From contig NZ_LMVC01000002.1 in NCBI RefSeq assembly GCF_001510655.1, positions 1,464,759 to 1,528,758 on the forward strand: 64,000 bases of DNA. The letters run 5' to 3'. Source of the stretch: Fictibacillus sp. FJAT-27399. Lineage in GTDB: Bacteria > Bacillota > Bacilli > Bacillales > Fictibacillaceae. Below the pieces are notes generated by a model, which was given only the letters and a program-made list of their open reading frames with translations, did not search any database and was not told where the DNA came from. The translations under genes and the position numbers were made by a program. The first letter of the stretch is position 1, and every line of letters begins with the position of its first letter. Positions 34,786 through 43,398 of this stretch are shown here, piece by piece.

Positions 34786-36882
34786 ATGAAATCCATTGTT
34801 CTTGCCGAAAAGCCGAGTGTAGCCAGAGACCTGGCCCGTGTACTTGGCTGCAGTCAGCAAACAAAACAATATATAGAAGGACCAAAGTACATTGTCACTT
34901 GGGCGCTTGGCCATCTGGTTGAGCTGAAGATGCCTGAGGACTATAACAAAGAATATAAAACATGGCGAATGGAAGATCTGCCTATCATTCCTAATGAAAT
35001 GGGCCTAAAGCTTATTCGCCAGGTAAGCCACCAATTTAAAGGAATCGAACACCTGGCCAGACGAAAAGATGTTGGGGAATTTATTATCGCCACGGATGCC
35101 GGGCGTGAAGGTGAGCTTGTCGCCCGCTGGATCCTGGAAAAACTCCGCTGGAAGAAACCGGTGAAGCGCCTTTGGATCTCATCACAGACAGATAGGGCGA
35201 TCAAGGATGGGTTTCGCAATTTAAAACCTGCCAAAGAGTATGACTTTTTGTATCAGTCTGCCGTATGCCGCTCAGAAGCTGACTGGCTCATCGGATTGAA
35301 TGTAACACGAGCGCTGACTACTAAATATAACGAACAGCTGTCAGCAGGGCGTGTTCAGACCCCTGCCCTCTCCATGATTTTAGATAGGGAAGCGGAGATC
35401 AAAGCTTTTGTTCCAAAGGAGTATTTTACAATCGATGCCAAGATTGGACCGCTTGATGCGGCTTGGGAGAATAATGGGGAACGAAGAATTTTTGACCGCT
35501 CCAAAGCTGAAAAGGTCGTTGAGCTGGTCAAAAATGAGAAAGGTACTGTCGCATCTGTTCAAACGAAGGCAAAGTCTGAACAGCAGCCGATGCCCTATGA
35601 CCTGACAGAACTTCAGCGTGACGCCAACCGGCGCTTCGGATTCTCAGCGAAAAAAACGTCAAGTGTGCTGCAGAACCTGTATGAGCGCTACAAGCTCGTG
35701 ACCTATCCACGAACAGATTCCAAATATTTAACTGCCGATATGGAGCAGACGATGAACGATCGGCTGCAGGCCCTCTCCTCTGCCTATCGGGATGAGGTTC
35801 AGCCTGCGTTAAGGAATAAAGGCAGAGTGGCCGCGAAGAAGGTCTTTAACAACAGTAAGGTATCGGATCACCACGCCATTATACCAACAGATGAAACTCC
35901 TCATCTTGGCGACCTTTCCACTGATGAACGAAAGCTGTACGATATCATCGTCCGCCGCTTTCTTGCTTTATTTTACGGACCTTATCAGACGGAGACCATT
36001 CATGCAGTCATTGATGTAAAAGGCGAGATGTTCTCTGCCAGAGAAACCAAAATTGTAGATGCCGGATTTAAGAAAGTTACAGGAAAAGATGAAGACAGTT
36101 CTGATACGAAGCAGCTCGGTGCAGTTAAAACTGGACAGGAATTCAGTGTAAAAGATTCCCGCCTGCAGAAGAAACTGACGGAGCCGCCTGCCCGTTTCAA
36201 TGAAGCAGACTTGCTGGCCCGCATGGAGAAGTTCGGCCTTGGAACGCCGGCTACCCGCGCCGATATCATTGAACGCCTTTTGAGCACAGAGGCCATCGAC
36301 CGCCAGAACAACCGCCTTCATCCTACTCCAAAAGGAAAACAGTTGATTGAATTGGTCAACAGTGAATTAAAATCTCCTGAACTGACAGCAAAGTGGGAGA
36401 AAGAACTAGAAGACATTGCACGAGGAAAAGGAAATCCGAAAGCCTTTCTTGATAATATCCGCAAGCAGACAAAACAGCTTGTACAGGAGATTAAAGGCAG
36501 CGAGCAAACGTACAAAGCGCATAACCTCACCGGCTCCAAATGTCCTGAATGCGGAGAACTGATGAAAGAGGTCAAGGGGCGTGACGGAAAAATGCTCGTC
36601 TGCTCCAGCAGGGAATGCGGATTCAGGAAGCGAAAGGATCCGAAGCTGTCCAACCGCCGCTGTCCTCAATGCCATAAAAAGATGGAGATCCACAACGGTA
36701 AAGCAGGAACTTACTTCCAATGCCGTCCATGCAACGTCGTGGAAAAAGCTGAGGACCGGAAAAAAACGGTTACGAAGCGTGAAGAACGCCAACTGATGAA
36801 AAAGTATACGAAACAAGAAGAAGCTCCAATGGGGAACAGCCTTGCCGACGCCTTGAAGTCCGCTTTAGAGAAAAAAGATTAA
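34786..36882 (+). CDS. topB: DNA topoisomerase III
   Basis: 698 residues, type IA topoisomerase. TOPRIM motifs at the N-terminus (VLAEKPSVARD; ATDAGREGE near 102-110), the active-site tyrosine at Tyr307 in VTYPRTDS, and SAGRVQTP and KFGLGTPATRA family blocks. A C-terminal region from about 585 has two Cys4-type zinc ribbons (CPECGELM...CSSRECGF; CPQCHKKM...CRPC). It relaxes and decatenates DNA during replication and recombination. AGGAG precedes the ATG; a -10 TATACT lies upstream near 34725. A REP-like palindrome follows. Confidence 0.95.
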   Translation: MKSIVLAEKPSVARDLARVLGCSQQTKQYIEGPKYIVTWALGHLVELKMPEDYNKEYKTWRMEDLPIIPNEMGLKLIRQVSHQFKGIEHLARRKDVGEFIIATDAGREGELVARWILEKLRWKKPVKRLWISSQTDRAIKDGFRNLKPAKEYDFLYQSAVCRSEADWLIGLNVTRALTTKYNEQLSAGRVQTPALSMILDREAEIKAFVPKEYFTIDAKIGPLDAAWENNGERRIFDRSKAEKVVELVKNEKGTVASVQTKAKSEQQPMPYDLTELQRDANRRFGFSAKKTSSVLQNLYERYKLVTYPRTDSKYLTADMEQTMNDRLQALSSAYRDEVQPALRNKGRVAAKKVFNNSKVSDHHAIIPTDETPHLGDLSTDERKLYDIIVRRFLALFYGPYQTETIHAVIDVKGEMFSARETKIVDAGFKKVTGKDEDSSDTKQLGAVKTGQEFSVKDSRLQKKLTEPPARFNEADLLARMEKFGLGTPATRADIIERLLSTEAIDRQNNRLHPTPKGKQLIELVNSELKSPELTAKWEKELEDIARGKGNPKAFLDNIRKQTKQLVQEIKGSEQTYKAHNLTGSKCPECGELMKEVKGRDGKMLVCSSRECGFRKRKDPKLSNRRCPQCHKKMEIHNGKAGTYFQCRPCNVVEKAEDRKKTVTKREERQLMKKYTKQEEAPMGNSLADALKSALEKKD

Positions 36883-36888
36883 CGTTTT

Positions 36889-36938
36889 GGTGCCAGGCAC
36901 CGGCTTTTGACACATGTCAAAAAGCGGTGCCTGGCACC
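36889..36938. repeat. REP-like nested palindrome, copy 3
   Basis: GGTGCCAGGCACC (36889-36901) and GGTGCCTGGCACC (36926-36938) surround TTTTGACACATGTCAAAAAG, whose TTGACA/TGTCAA halves form a third palindrome. It sits between convergent genes (topB and the LuxR-type regulator) and, followed by T's, could serve as their shared terminator. Confidence 0.9.
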
Positions 36939-36943
36939 ATTTT

Positions 36944-38437
36944 TTATTCTATCAAATTCAGACGGATGGCTTTTACGACGGCTTCTGTCCGGTTTTTCAC
37001 CTTTAATTTTTTAATGATGGCTGCTACATAATCCCGGACGGTATACGGGCTTAGATGAAGATGTTCAGCAGCGCATTGGATCGTTTCGCCCTGCGCCATA
37101 AGCTTCAATACATCCTTTTCTCTCGGAGTAAGCAAGGGTGATCCGACATCCAGCTGCTGGATAATGCTTCCCCACTGTTTATAGAGCGCTTCACCTGCAT
37201 AATGGCCAAACTTCATGAGCATTGCCTGCTGATTTGGTTTTGGCTCTTCAAACCATTCCCCATCTTGATCTAACAGAATCAGTCCGAGCAGCCTTCCCTT
37301 TCTTGGTGTAAAGATCGGCACGGCGACAAGAGAAGCCAGCTGATATTCATCCGCCAGCCGCCTTGGAATATGCTCTGCTGCCTCTTCAAGGTAAACCGGC
37401 TTTGACTGCAGAATTTTCTGCAGATACTTTTTCAAAAATGAGACTTCCGAGAATTCTACCTTTATATTCTGTACATCCTTACCCAAATTCTTATGAGCGG
37501 CAAAAATAGCACTCTCCACTTTAGGTGAATAGAGAAACAATGCGCTTCGTTTATAGGATAGATAATCTACAAAGCCATCAGCCACTGTTTTTAATGTATC
37601 TGAACAGGTTTGTGCCATGAGCAGCCTGAGAGTATATAAGAGAGCAGCATCCTTCCATTCATTTTCGCTCTCCAGTGTATTCATCTTGATCTGCCGTTTG
37701 TACATATTGGAAATGAGCTCAATCCTTTGAGAAGAGATGCTGGAAGCGTCTGTTGATTTCAGACAAAGCAGCAGGGTCTCTTTTGCAAACGAAATCGGAA
37801 TGACTCTAGGCTGCGTCTCTCCCGGATTCATGAGACGGCATAGAGCGAGAGAAAGCTGTTCCGCTGTATGGGCAGACATCGTCATACAGATTTCAATAAT
37901 AGACTTCGTTTCTTTCGAAGAATCGACACTTCTCAGTTCAATCAGTTTGTACTCGAAATCTTCTATTCGTAAAAGCGCAGCCCAGTGAAGCGGAATAATG
38001 TTGGAAGTTATCATTGTATCCAGCCATTTATGTCCGCTCGTTTCTGTTGTCAATGGAATCAGAACCTGGTCGAGCAGCTTATTGAAGATATACTGAATCG
38101 ATTGATGGTCAATAATACTCGGGTTCTCCTGCTCCTCCAGAATATGATGAATCATATTTTCAATCGCGGATAGCAAATAAATCACCTGGCTGTAATCTAT
38201 GTCCATGGAGTACTGATCTCTCCATTGGGATAACATGGCAAGAATCAGCTGATTAATATGTTCATAGTCATTTTTCTTCAGCAGTTCTTCAAATGAATAG
38301 GTCATCATGCCGTCAAATTCAGAGATGAGGTCGTCTTGCTGAGTGGACAGTTCACTTTTCACCCGTTTCCAGTTTGTTAAGATGTCTCCCCCATATCTTG
38401 TCAGGAGAGCCATACCATTTAAAAAAAGCTCCTCCAT
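36944..38437 (-). CDS. GAF-LuxR type transcriptional regulator
   Basis: 497 residues from the ATG at 38437 (GAGGGAGG upstream; longer frame to 38464). A long helical N-terminal region of unknown fold is followed by a GAF-like domain at about 285-420 (LASLVAVPIFTPRKGRLLGLILLD, split ASLVAVPIFTPRKGRLLGL). The C-terminal LuxR helix-turn-helix is at about 430-495 (LTPREKDVLKLMAQGETIQ). No receiver domain. It is divergent from the DUF6230/DUF6114 operon with a shared 204-bp gap, so it probably controls that operon. The signal is unknown. Confidence 0.85.
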   Translation of the reverse strand: MEELFLNGMALLTRYGGDILTNWKRVKSELSTQQDDLISEFDGMMTYSFEELLKKNDYEHINQLILAMLSQWRDQYSMDIDYSQVIYLLSAIENMIHHILEEQENPSIIDHQSIQYIFNKLLDQVLIPLTTETSGHKWLDTMITSNIIPLHWAALLRIEDFEYKLIELRSVDSSKETKSIIEICMTMSAHTAEQLSLALCRLMNPGETQPRVIPISFAKETLLLCLKSTDASSISSQRIELISNMYKRQIKMNTLESENEWKDAALLYTLRLLMAQTCSDTLKTVADGFVDYLSYKRSALFLYSPKVESAIFAAHKNLGKDVQNIKVEFSEVSFLKKYLQKILQSKPVYLEEAAEHIPRRLADEYQLASLVAVPIFTPRKGRLLGLILLDQDGEWFEEPKPNQQAMLMKFGHYAGEALYKQWGSIIQQLDVGSPLLTPREKDVLKLMAQGETIQCAAEHLHLSPYTVRDYVAAIIKKLKVKNRTEAVVKAIRLNLIE

Positions 38438-38573
38438 CCGAATTCCTCCCTCTATTTTTGCCATAATCTCTTATATTTCATATTTTTCGAAATATTTTTA
38501 CAATATATGACCCATTCCCCCCTACATTTGTCGGGTAAGAAAACTTGATTACGATACTTATCGGAATTGTCAG

Positions 38574-38606
38574 TTTACTGTCCTAAAAGTAAAGTAAGTG
38601 TATATT
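38574..38606 (+). promoter_or_regulatory. Putative activator-dependent promoter of the DUF6230 operon
   Basis: TATATT (38601-38606) is a fair -10 without a recognisable -35. The inverted repeat TTTACT (38574-38579)/AGTAAA (38588-38593) occupies the -35 position, a layout typical of activator-controlled promoters such as those of LuxR-type proteins. Purely predicted. Confidence 0.4.
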
Positions 38607-38641
38607 AAAGCGTTTTCATAATTATGAAAGAGGTGGCGTTG

Positions 38642-39241
38642 ATGAATGAAAAAACGGTTCAGTTAAAGCCTGCTATGAAAAAAGGAGGAACCAATAAGAA
38701 AGTCTTCTGGAAAGCTTTTGGTTCCGGAATGATTGTTCTGATTGCCCTCCTTAGTTTTATGGGGATCTCGGGTACGGCTTACGCCATTCCGATGGCTGGT
38801 GTCGGTGACTTTTACGTTGTTTTTGATCACCTAGAAGGAAAGGGCTATACGTTCTATCCGAAAATGGGAGAATCCAGCAAGGAAAAATCCACACCGCAAG
38901 GCACCAACCTGATTAAAGAACTTACCATCAATAACCTTCAGCTCTACAAAGATTTCAACATCAGCGGCGATAAATGGATTCGTGTAAAGATCACGGCAAG
39001 CAAACCCGTGCATATTTCAGGGCTGCAGCAAGATGCTTCTGTCATTAATGCCGATGCCAAATTCAGCAACCTTGCTCTACAGGAAAAACATAGCAATGAC
39101 TGGCAAAAACAATTTCAGCAAATGTCGTCTACCATCCAGCTTGATCATGCAAAATTGAAAACCCACTACCTTTTTCAAGAAAAGATTGTCATGAACGGTA
39201 TGAAAGTAACAGTTGAACGCATCAACAAACCGGGCAACTAA
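38642..39241 (+). CDS. DUF6230-like exported protein
   Basis: 199 residues from the ATG at 38642, preceded by AGAGGTGG; a weaker start is at 38624. Membrane/signal segment about 28-50 (MIVLIALLSFMGISGTAYA), then an extracytoplasmic domain with KELTINNLQLYKDF, KITASKPVHISGLQQDAS and VINADAKFSNLAL. The last two blocks resemble DUF6230 proteins of streptomycetes, as I recall them, usually next to DUF6114. Function unknown. First of three genes; the third carries a related domain. Confidence 0.7.
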   Translation: MNEKTVQLKPAMKKGGTNKKVFWKAFGSGMIVLIALLSFMGISGTAYAIPMAGVGDFYVVFDHLEGKGYTFYPKMGESSKEKSTPQGTNLIKELTINNLQLYKDFNISGDKWIRVKITASKPVHISGLQQDASVINADAKFSNLALQEKHSNDWQKQFQQMSSTIQLDHAKLKTHYLFQEKIVMNGMKVTVERINKPGN

Positions 39242-39258
39242 AATGGGAGGTGAAGAAT

Positions 39259-39672
39259 ATGAGCGTAAGACAATGGAAGCAGGAACGTCCCTTTCTTGGA
39301 TCGATTCTGACACTTCTCAGCGGGGCACTTATTTTGTGGGTTCCCTTAAATTTGATCGTCAAAGCCTTCCTGCCAGGCACAGTATCCGTTATTGGAATCC
39401 TATTCGGGGGCTTGGTGCTATTAATCGGCATCATGGGGCTTTTCTTTCCCCAGTTTTCTAAAGTATTTGGTATTGTTGCCATCTTTTTATCCATCCTGTC
39501 CATCATCGGTGCTCTTGGCGGCTTTATTGTAGGAACCCTACTTGGTATTACCGGGGGATCCTTGATGGTTGCCTGGAGTCCGCCTGCCTCTGACCGTCGG
39601 GCAGGCGAACAGCCTTCAGAGGAAACGGAGGAAGAAATCTACGTTCCTCATAAGATGGTGCAAGCAAAATGA
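39259..39672 (+). CDS. DUF6114-like membrane protein
   Basis: 137 residues from the ATG at 39259, behind GGGAGG. N-terminal RQWKQERPFLGSILTLLSGALILWVPL, then three further hydrophobic segments with FPQFSKVFGIVAIFLSILS and a Gly-rich GGFIVGTLLGITGGSLMVAW. The RPF(L/W)G...GGFL(V)GxLLGIxGG pattern is that of DUF6114. The C-terminus is a polar acidic tail. It overlaps the next gene (ATGA), so the two are coupled. With DUF6230 next door, the pair probably forms one envelope complex. Confidence 0.75.
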   Translation: MSVRQWKQERPFLGSILTLLSGALILWVPLNLIVKAFLPGTVSVIGILFGGLVLLIGIMGLFFPQFSKVFGIVAIFLSILSIIGALGGFIVGTLLGITGGSLMVAWSPPASDRRAGEQPSEETEEEIYVPHKMVQAK

Positions 39673-40916
39673 TGGTTCGAACACTGATGGCCATCACCTG
39701 TCTTTTAGGGCTGACAAGTTTTTTTAGCCCCTCTCAGGCAAAAGCAGAGACGGACGGCCAAAAGTTGGAAGGCTTTGTCATCAGTGCAGATCGGGTCGAT
39801 GGGGGCACCATGCTTCCTCAAGTGGTCATGGGGGAAACTTCAGCCCAAAAACAAAAACCCATGATTCGTTTTCAGTACCGCAATGCTACACTTTATGGGA
39901 TGAAACTGACGAAAGTACTGTCAACTAATCAAGGCCCAATCACCATCATCATGAAGGCAAACGGACCAGTTCACCTGACGAACATGACCGTGGATGCTTC
40001 CGCCTTTTCTTTAAAAGGAGCCTGTTTGAACGCAGGTGAATCTGTTCCTGAGCTTGGTCTTAAGAATGTAACGATGCTCGTTCATCAGATGAAAGCCGAT
40101 CAAGGGGAGCTTTCGCGGCTTCAGCTTTCAACCGTAAAAGGCAATCATGATCTACAGAGGCCCGATGCGCCAAAGGTTCTTCAGGATCTCTCTTCTTTAC
40201 CTTTGTTAGAAGCGAAAGATGCGATTGGCTCACTCATGAAGGGTCACCTTCCGCTTACGTGTGAAGACAAGTCAAAGGAAGATCAGTCTGCAGACAAAGG
40301 AACAGATCCGCTCTTGCCTGATTCTAAAAAGCCGATTGATAAGAAACTTAAAAAACCGGTTGAGGATGCCGTTAAGCCAGTAAGTGATACTGTTGGCGAG
40401 GTAACTAAACCGGTCAAGGATACGATTGACCATACAACAGAACCGTTGAAAAAAATTAAGAAACCGGTAGCTGATACCGTAGATACCGTTAAAAAACCAG
40501 TGAAAAAAGTGACAGACACCGTCCCTAAAGTGGTTCACCGCACAGAAAAAACGGCGCAACAAGTCACAGAGCCTGTGAAGAAACATCTGATGCGGACAAA
40601 ACAGCAGCTCTGCCAGGACGCAGCCAAAATGGATGGAAAAGTTCCCAAACAGCTTGGGTTGGATTTAATCCATGCCGCCCAAAATGAAAAAGTACCGCTG
40701 ACAGATCTTTGTTCAGAAAATGACAAAGCGGAAAAACAACTGAAGCTGCTTCAAAACCAGCTGTTAAAAAATCTTGATCTGCTTTCTCTGCTGAAAGATC
40801 ATGAAGAACTCGCCTCTCCTGATCTTTTTGAGAAAATGGAAAAGGAGATGAAAAAACATTCAACACTAAAACTGCTGCCAAATCTATTAAAACCGTTGGA
40901 TGGCCTCTTTCAGTAA
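39669..40916 (+). CDS. Secreted DUF6230-like protein with KPV-rich repeats
   Basis: 415 residues. Signal peptide about 1-26 (ends SQAKA), a DUF6230-like domain about 30-155 (EGFVISADRVDGG, RNATLYGMKLTKVL, MKANGPVHLTNMTVDAS), then a low-complexity stretch about 221-305 of repeated KPVxDxV/KPVKxxT units (KPVSDTVGEVTKPVKDTID), predicted as a long charged helix or extended wall-spanning rod, and a helical C-terminal domain with one Cys (about 315) and another at 348. No LPXTG motif. It starts inside the DUF6114 stop. Likely the cell-surface part of the system; role unknown. Confidence 0.65.
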   Translation: MMVRTLMAITCLLGLTSFFSPSQAKAETDGQKLEGFVISADRVDGGTMLPQVVMGETSAQKQKPMIRFQYRNATLYGMKLTKVLSTNQGPITIIMKANGPVHLTNMTVDASAFSLKGACLNAGESVPELGLKNVTMLVHQMKADQGELSRLQLSTVKGNHDLQRPDAPKVLQDLSSLPLLEAKDAIGSLMKGHLPLTCEDKSKEDQSADKGTDPLLPDSKKPIDKKLKKPVEDAVKPVSDTVGEVTKPVKDTIDHTTEPLKKIKKPVADTVDTVKKPVKKVTDTVPKVVHRTEKTAQQVTEPVKKHLMRTKQQLCQDAAKMDGKVPKQLGLDLIHAAQNEKVPLTDLCSENDKAEKQLKLLQNQLLKNLDLLSLLKDHEELASPDLFEKMEKEMKKHSTLKLLPNLLKPLDGLFQ

Positions 40917-40928
40917 ATAAACTCTTAC

Positions 40929-40966
40929 AAAAGCAGTCGGGAAATTTATCTCCCGACTGCTTTTTT
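40929..40966 (+). terminator. Terminator of the DUF6230 operon
   Basis: AAAAGCAGTCGGGA (40929-40942) pairs perfectly with TCCCGACTGCTTTT (40951-40964), followed by more T's. Confidence 0.9.
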
Positions 40967-41036
40967 GTTATTCCATTCCATTTTTCTCAGTTGTAAAATA
41001 AAAAAATAATGATGAGTGAATGGAGGGAATGTTTTT

Positions 41037-41453
41037 GTGGCACACATTGAGAGAGGCCGATCAAACGTGATCTGGAACGATGTTCTAAAGCTTTATCACG
41101 CCGTTGGCTGGAGCAAGCATAATGCGGAAAACATAATCAAAATATATAACAGCACCACCCATACCTCTTTTGCTTATGTGGATGGACAACTGGCCGGGCT
41201 GGGAAGAGCCCTTTCAGATGGCGTATTCAATGCAGCCATCTATGATATTATCGTTTCCCCCGATTATCAAGGCCTTGGGCTTGGACGAGAGATTGTAGTA
41301 GATCTGCTTGCTCAGCTACAAGATGTTTCCTGTGTCCACTTAATCTCAACAACTGGAAATGAGGAATTCTATCGGAAAGCGGGATTAAAAATGGCAAAAA
41401 CCGCGATGGCCCGCTATTTGAACAAGGAAATGGAATCGGAATACTTGCTTTAA
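41037..41453 (+). CDS. GNAT family N-acetyltransferase
   Basis: 138 residues from a GTG at 41037, with GGAGGGA 8 bp upstream; a longer frame starts at 41016. The GNAT core is clear: VDGQLAGLGRALSDG, AAIYDIIVSPDYQGLGLGREIV (acetyl-CoA loop QGLGLGRE) and STTGNEEFYRKAGLK. It resembles arylalkylamine or aminoglycoside-type GNATs, but the substrate is unknown. Single rightward gene between the DUF6230 operon and a DUF3817 gene. Confidence 0.85.
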   Translation: MAHIERGRSNVIWNDVLKLYHAVGWSKHNAENIIKIYNSTTHTSFAYVDGQLAGLGRALSDGVFNAAIYDIIVSPDYQGLGLGREIVVDLLAQLQDVSCVHLISTTGNEEFYRKAGLKMAKTAMARYLNKEMESEYLL

Positions 41454-41562
41454 TCTCTCCAAATAGACAAAAAGGGTTCACATATCGTCCATGATTCTAC
41501 CTCAACACCTCCCCTCGATATGGTAAATTAATAGGGAAATGAGATACAGGAGGTTACCAGGT

Positions 41563-41850
41563 ATGAATCCATCCCTCAAACGATTTATATTAATTGGAAC
41601 ACTTGAAGGAATATCTTTCCTCGTTCTGCTTGGCATCGCCATGCCGCTGAAGTATTTTGCAGGTTATCCCATAGCCGTTATGATTGCCGGCTCACTGCAC
41701 GGGCTGTTCTTTGTACTTTACCTAATTGCCCTCGCGAATGTCACCTTTAAAAATCGCTGGCCATTCACATTGGTCATGGGAGCACTTGTCGCCTCAGTCC
41801 TTCCATTCGGCCCTTTTGTCTTTGATTCTTACTTGAAAAGAAAAGCGTAA
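41563..41850 (+). CDS. DUF3817 membrane protein
   Basis: 95 residues from the ATG at 41563, with AGGAGG 9 bp upstream (frame open to 41539). Three membrane helices; GTLEGISFLVLLGIAMPLKY, AGSLHGLFFVLYLIALANV and VLPFGPFVFDSYL match DUF3817 (YdzA-like) proteins. Function unknown. A REP-like palindrome follows and probably terminates it. Confidence 0.85.
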   Translation: MNPSLKRFILIGTLEGISFLVLLGIAMPLKYFAGYPIAVMIAGSLHGLFFVLYLIALANVTFKNRWPFTLVMGALVASVLPFGPFVFDSYLKRKA

Positions 41851-41857
41851 AAAACTT

Positions 41858-41907
41858 GGTGCCAGGCACCGCTTTTTGACAATTGTCAAAAGACGGTGCC
41901 TGGCACC
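41858..41907. repeat. REP-like nested palindrome, copy 4
   Basis: GGTGCCAGGCACC (41858-41870) and GGTGCCTGGCACC (41895-41907) flank TTTTTGACAATTGTCAAAAG, a perfect inner palindrome. It lies between convergent genes and is followed by six T's, so it could serve as their bidirectional terminator. Same subtype as copy 3. Confidence 0.9.
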
Positions 41908-41920
41908 TTTTTTATAAAAA

Positions 41921-42661
41921 CTATAGTATTGTGCTGAGGAAATCTTTTGTGCGCTGATGCTGCGGCTCAGAAAAGATCTGGCTCGGGGTACCCTTTTCAA
42001 CAATTTTACCATCATGCATATAAACAACCGTGTCGGCGGCTTCTCTAGCGAAGCCCATCTCATGGGTTACAACGAGCATCGTCATCCCTTCTCTCGCGAG
42101 GTCCTTCATCGTGGCTAGAACCTCACCGACAAGTTCGGGGTCAAGAGCAGAAGTCGGCTCATCAAAAAGCATGATTTTAGGCTTCATTGCGAGAGATCTA
42201 GCGATAGCCACCCTCTGCTTTTGTCCCCCAGAGAGTTTTGAAGGATACACATCTTCTTTATCGGCCAGTCCAACCTTTTTCAAGAGCGCTCTGCCTTCTT
42301 GAACGGCCTGATCTTTCGGCACCTTTTTTACCATCAGCGGAGCCTCTATGACATTCTCCAATACGGTTTTATGTGGAAAAAGGTTAAAATGCTGAAAAAC
42401 CATTCCTACTTCCTGTCTGATCTTGTTCAGGTCGGTCTTATCGGGTTCCACCACTTTGCCATCAATCGTAATCGTGCCGCTTTCTTTGTACTCTAAATAG
42501 TTTAAACAGCGAAGCAGCGTACTTTTTCCTGAACCGCTGGCGCCAATCAAGACGACAACATCCTGTTCGTGCACTTCAAGATTCACATTTTTTAAAACGT
42601 GTAGATCACCGAATGATTTGTTTAAATCATTAACGTTAATCATAACTTTTCTCTGTTCCAT
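41921..42661 (-). CDS. Amino-acid ABC transporter ATPase (GlnQ/TcyC type)
   Basis: 246 residues. Walker [14 protein letters not shown]-loop [10 protein letters not shown], signature [12 protein letters not shown], Walker [16 protein letters not shown]-loop [10 protein letters not shown]. The [13 protein letters not shown] block is typical of polar amino-acid importers (glutamine, arginine, cystine). GGGGG precedes the ATG; a second ATG lies 6 codons in. It is the last gene of a leftward substrate-binding/permease/ATPase operon. Substrate is not certain. Confidence 0.92.
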   Translation of the reverse strand: MEQRKVMINVNDLNKSFGDLHVLKNVNLEVHEQDVVVLIGASGSGKSTLLRCLNYLEYKESGTITIDGKVVEPDKTDLNKIRQEVGMVFQHFNLFPHKTVLENVIEAPLMVKKVPKDQAVQEGRALLKKVGLADKEDVYPSKLSGGQKQRVAIARSLAMKPKIMLFDEPTSALDPELVGEVLATMKDLAREGMTMLVVTHEMGFAREAADTVVYMHDGKIVEKGTPSQIFSEPQHQRTKDFLSTIL

Positions 42662-42673
42662 GACACTCCCCCT

Positions 42674-43336
42674 CTACTCGTCTCCTCCGGCGATTTTACC
42701 TTCCAGTTTGTTCACCAAAAGGGTAAACAAAAGAACCAGAACTAAATAATAAATAGCAACAATCAGAAGATAGGTCATTTCTTCAAACGTCCGTGATCCT
42801 TGAGTTGTCGCCACGTTGAACAGTTCTGAAGAAGAGATAAAAGCAGCCAGCGAGGAATCCTTTAAACCGATTATAAATTGGTTACCAAGGGGCGGAAGCG
42901 CACGCCGGAATGCCTGTGGCAATACGATGCGCCTCATGGCAAGAGACGTACTCATCCCTAACGAACGCCCAGCTTCCAGCTGCCCTTTATTGATAGACTG
43001 AATCGATCCTCTGAAAATCTCCGCGATATATGCACTGTTATGCAAGGCAAGCCCAAGCGTGGCACACCAGTATGGCGAAATACCGAGCTCTGCCAATCCA
43101 AAATAAAAGAAGAAAATCTGCACGATCAGCGGTGTCCCCCTGATAATTGCAATGTAAACGTTCGCGATCGCATTTAAAACTTTGCTGCTCGAGAGCTTAA
43201 AAAAAGCAAACAGCAATCCTACTACTGTTCCTATTAAAATAGAAACGATTGTAATCTGCAGGGTCAGCAGCAATCCCTTCATAAAGAGCGGATAGCTGTC
43301 GATGAACACGTGAAAAAAATGTCCGATATTTGGCAA
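42674..43336 (-). CDS. Amino-acid ABC transporter permease
   Basis: 220 residues with about five membrane helices and the HisM/GlnP EAA loop ESAGRSLGMSTSLAMRRIVLPQAFRRALPP (here EAGRSLGMSTSLAMRRIVLP). AEIFRGSIQSINKGQ is the preceding family block. The start is a TTG at 43336 with AAGGAG upstream. Partner of the ATPase 13 bp downstream and the lipoprotein upstream. Confidence 0.9.
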   Translation of the reverse strand: MPNIGHFFHVFIDSYPLFMKGLLLTLQITIVSILIGTVVGLLFAFFKLSSSKVLNAIANVYIAIIRGTPLIVQIFFFYFGLAELGISPYWCATLGLALHNSAYIAEIFRGSIQSINKGQLEAGRSLGMSTSLAMRRIVLPQAFRRALPPLGNQFIIGLKDSSLAAFISSSELFNVATTQGSRTFEEMTYLLIVAIYYLVLVLLFTLLVNKLEGKIAGGDE

Positions 43337-43398
43337 ACAGGTTCAGCTCCTTCTGAAAGAAAAGAATGTGCCGCATGCTCACACATTCTTTAAGTGAA

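Noticed and set aside
39365-39383. CCTGCCAGGCACAG resembling a REP-like arm inside DUF6114
   Set aside because: Partial match within a well-formed coding region and no second arm; chance similarity.
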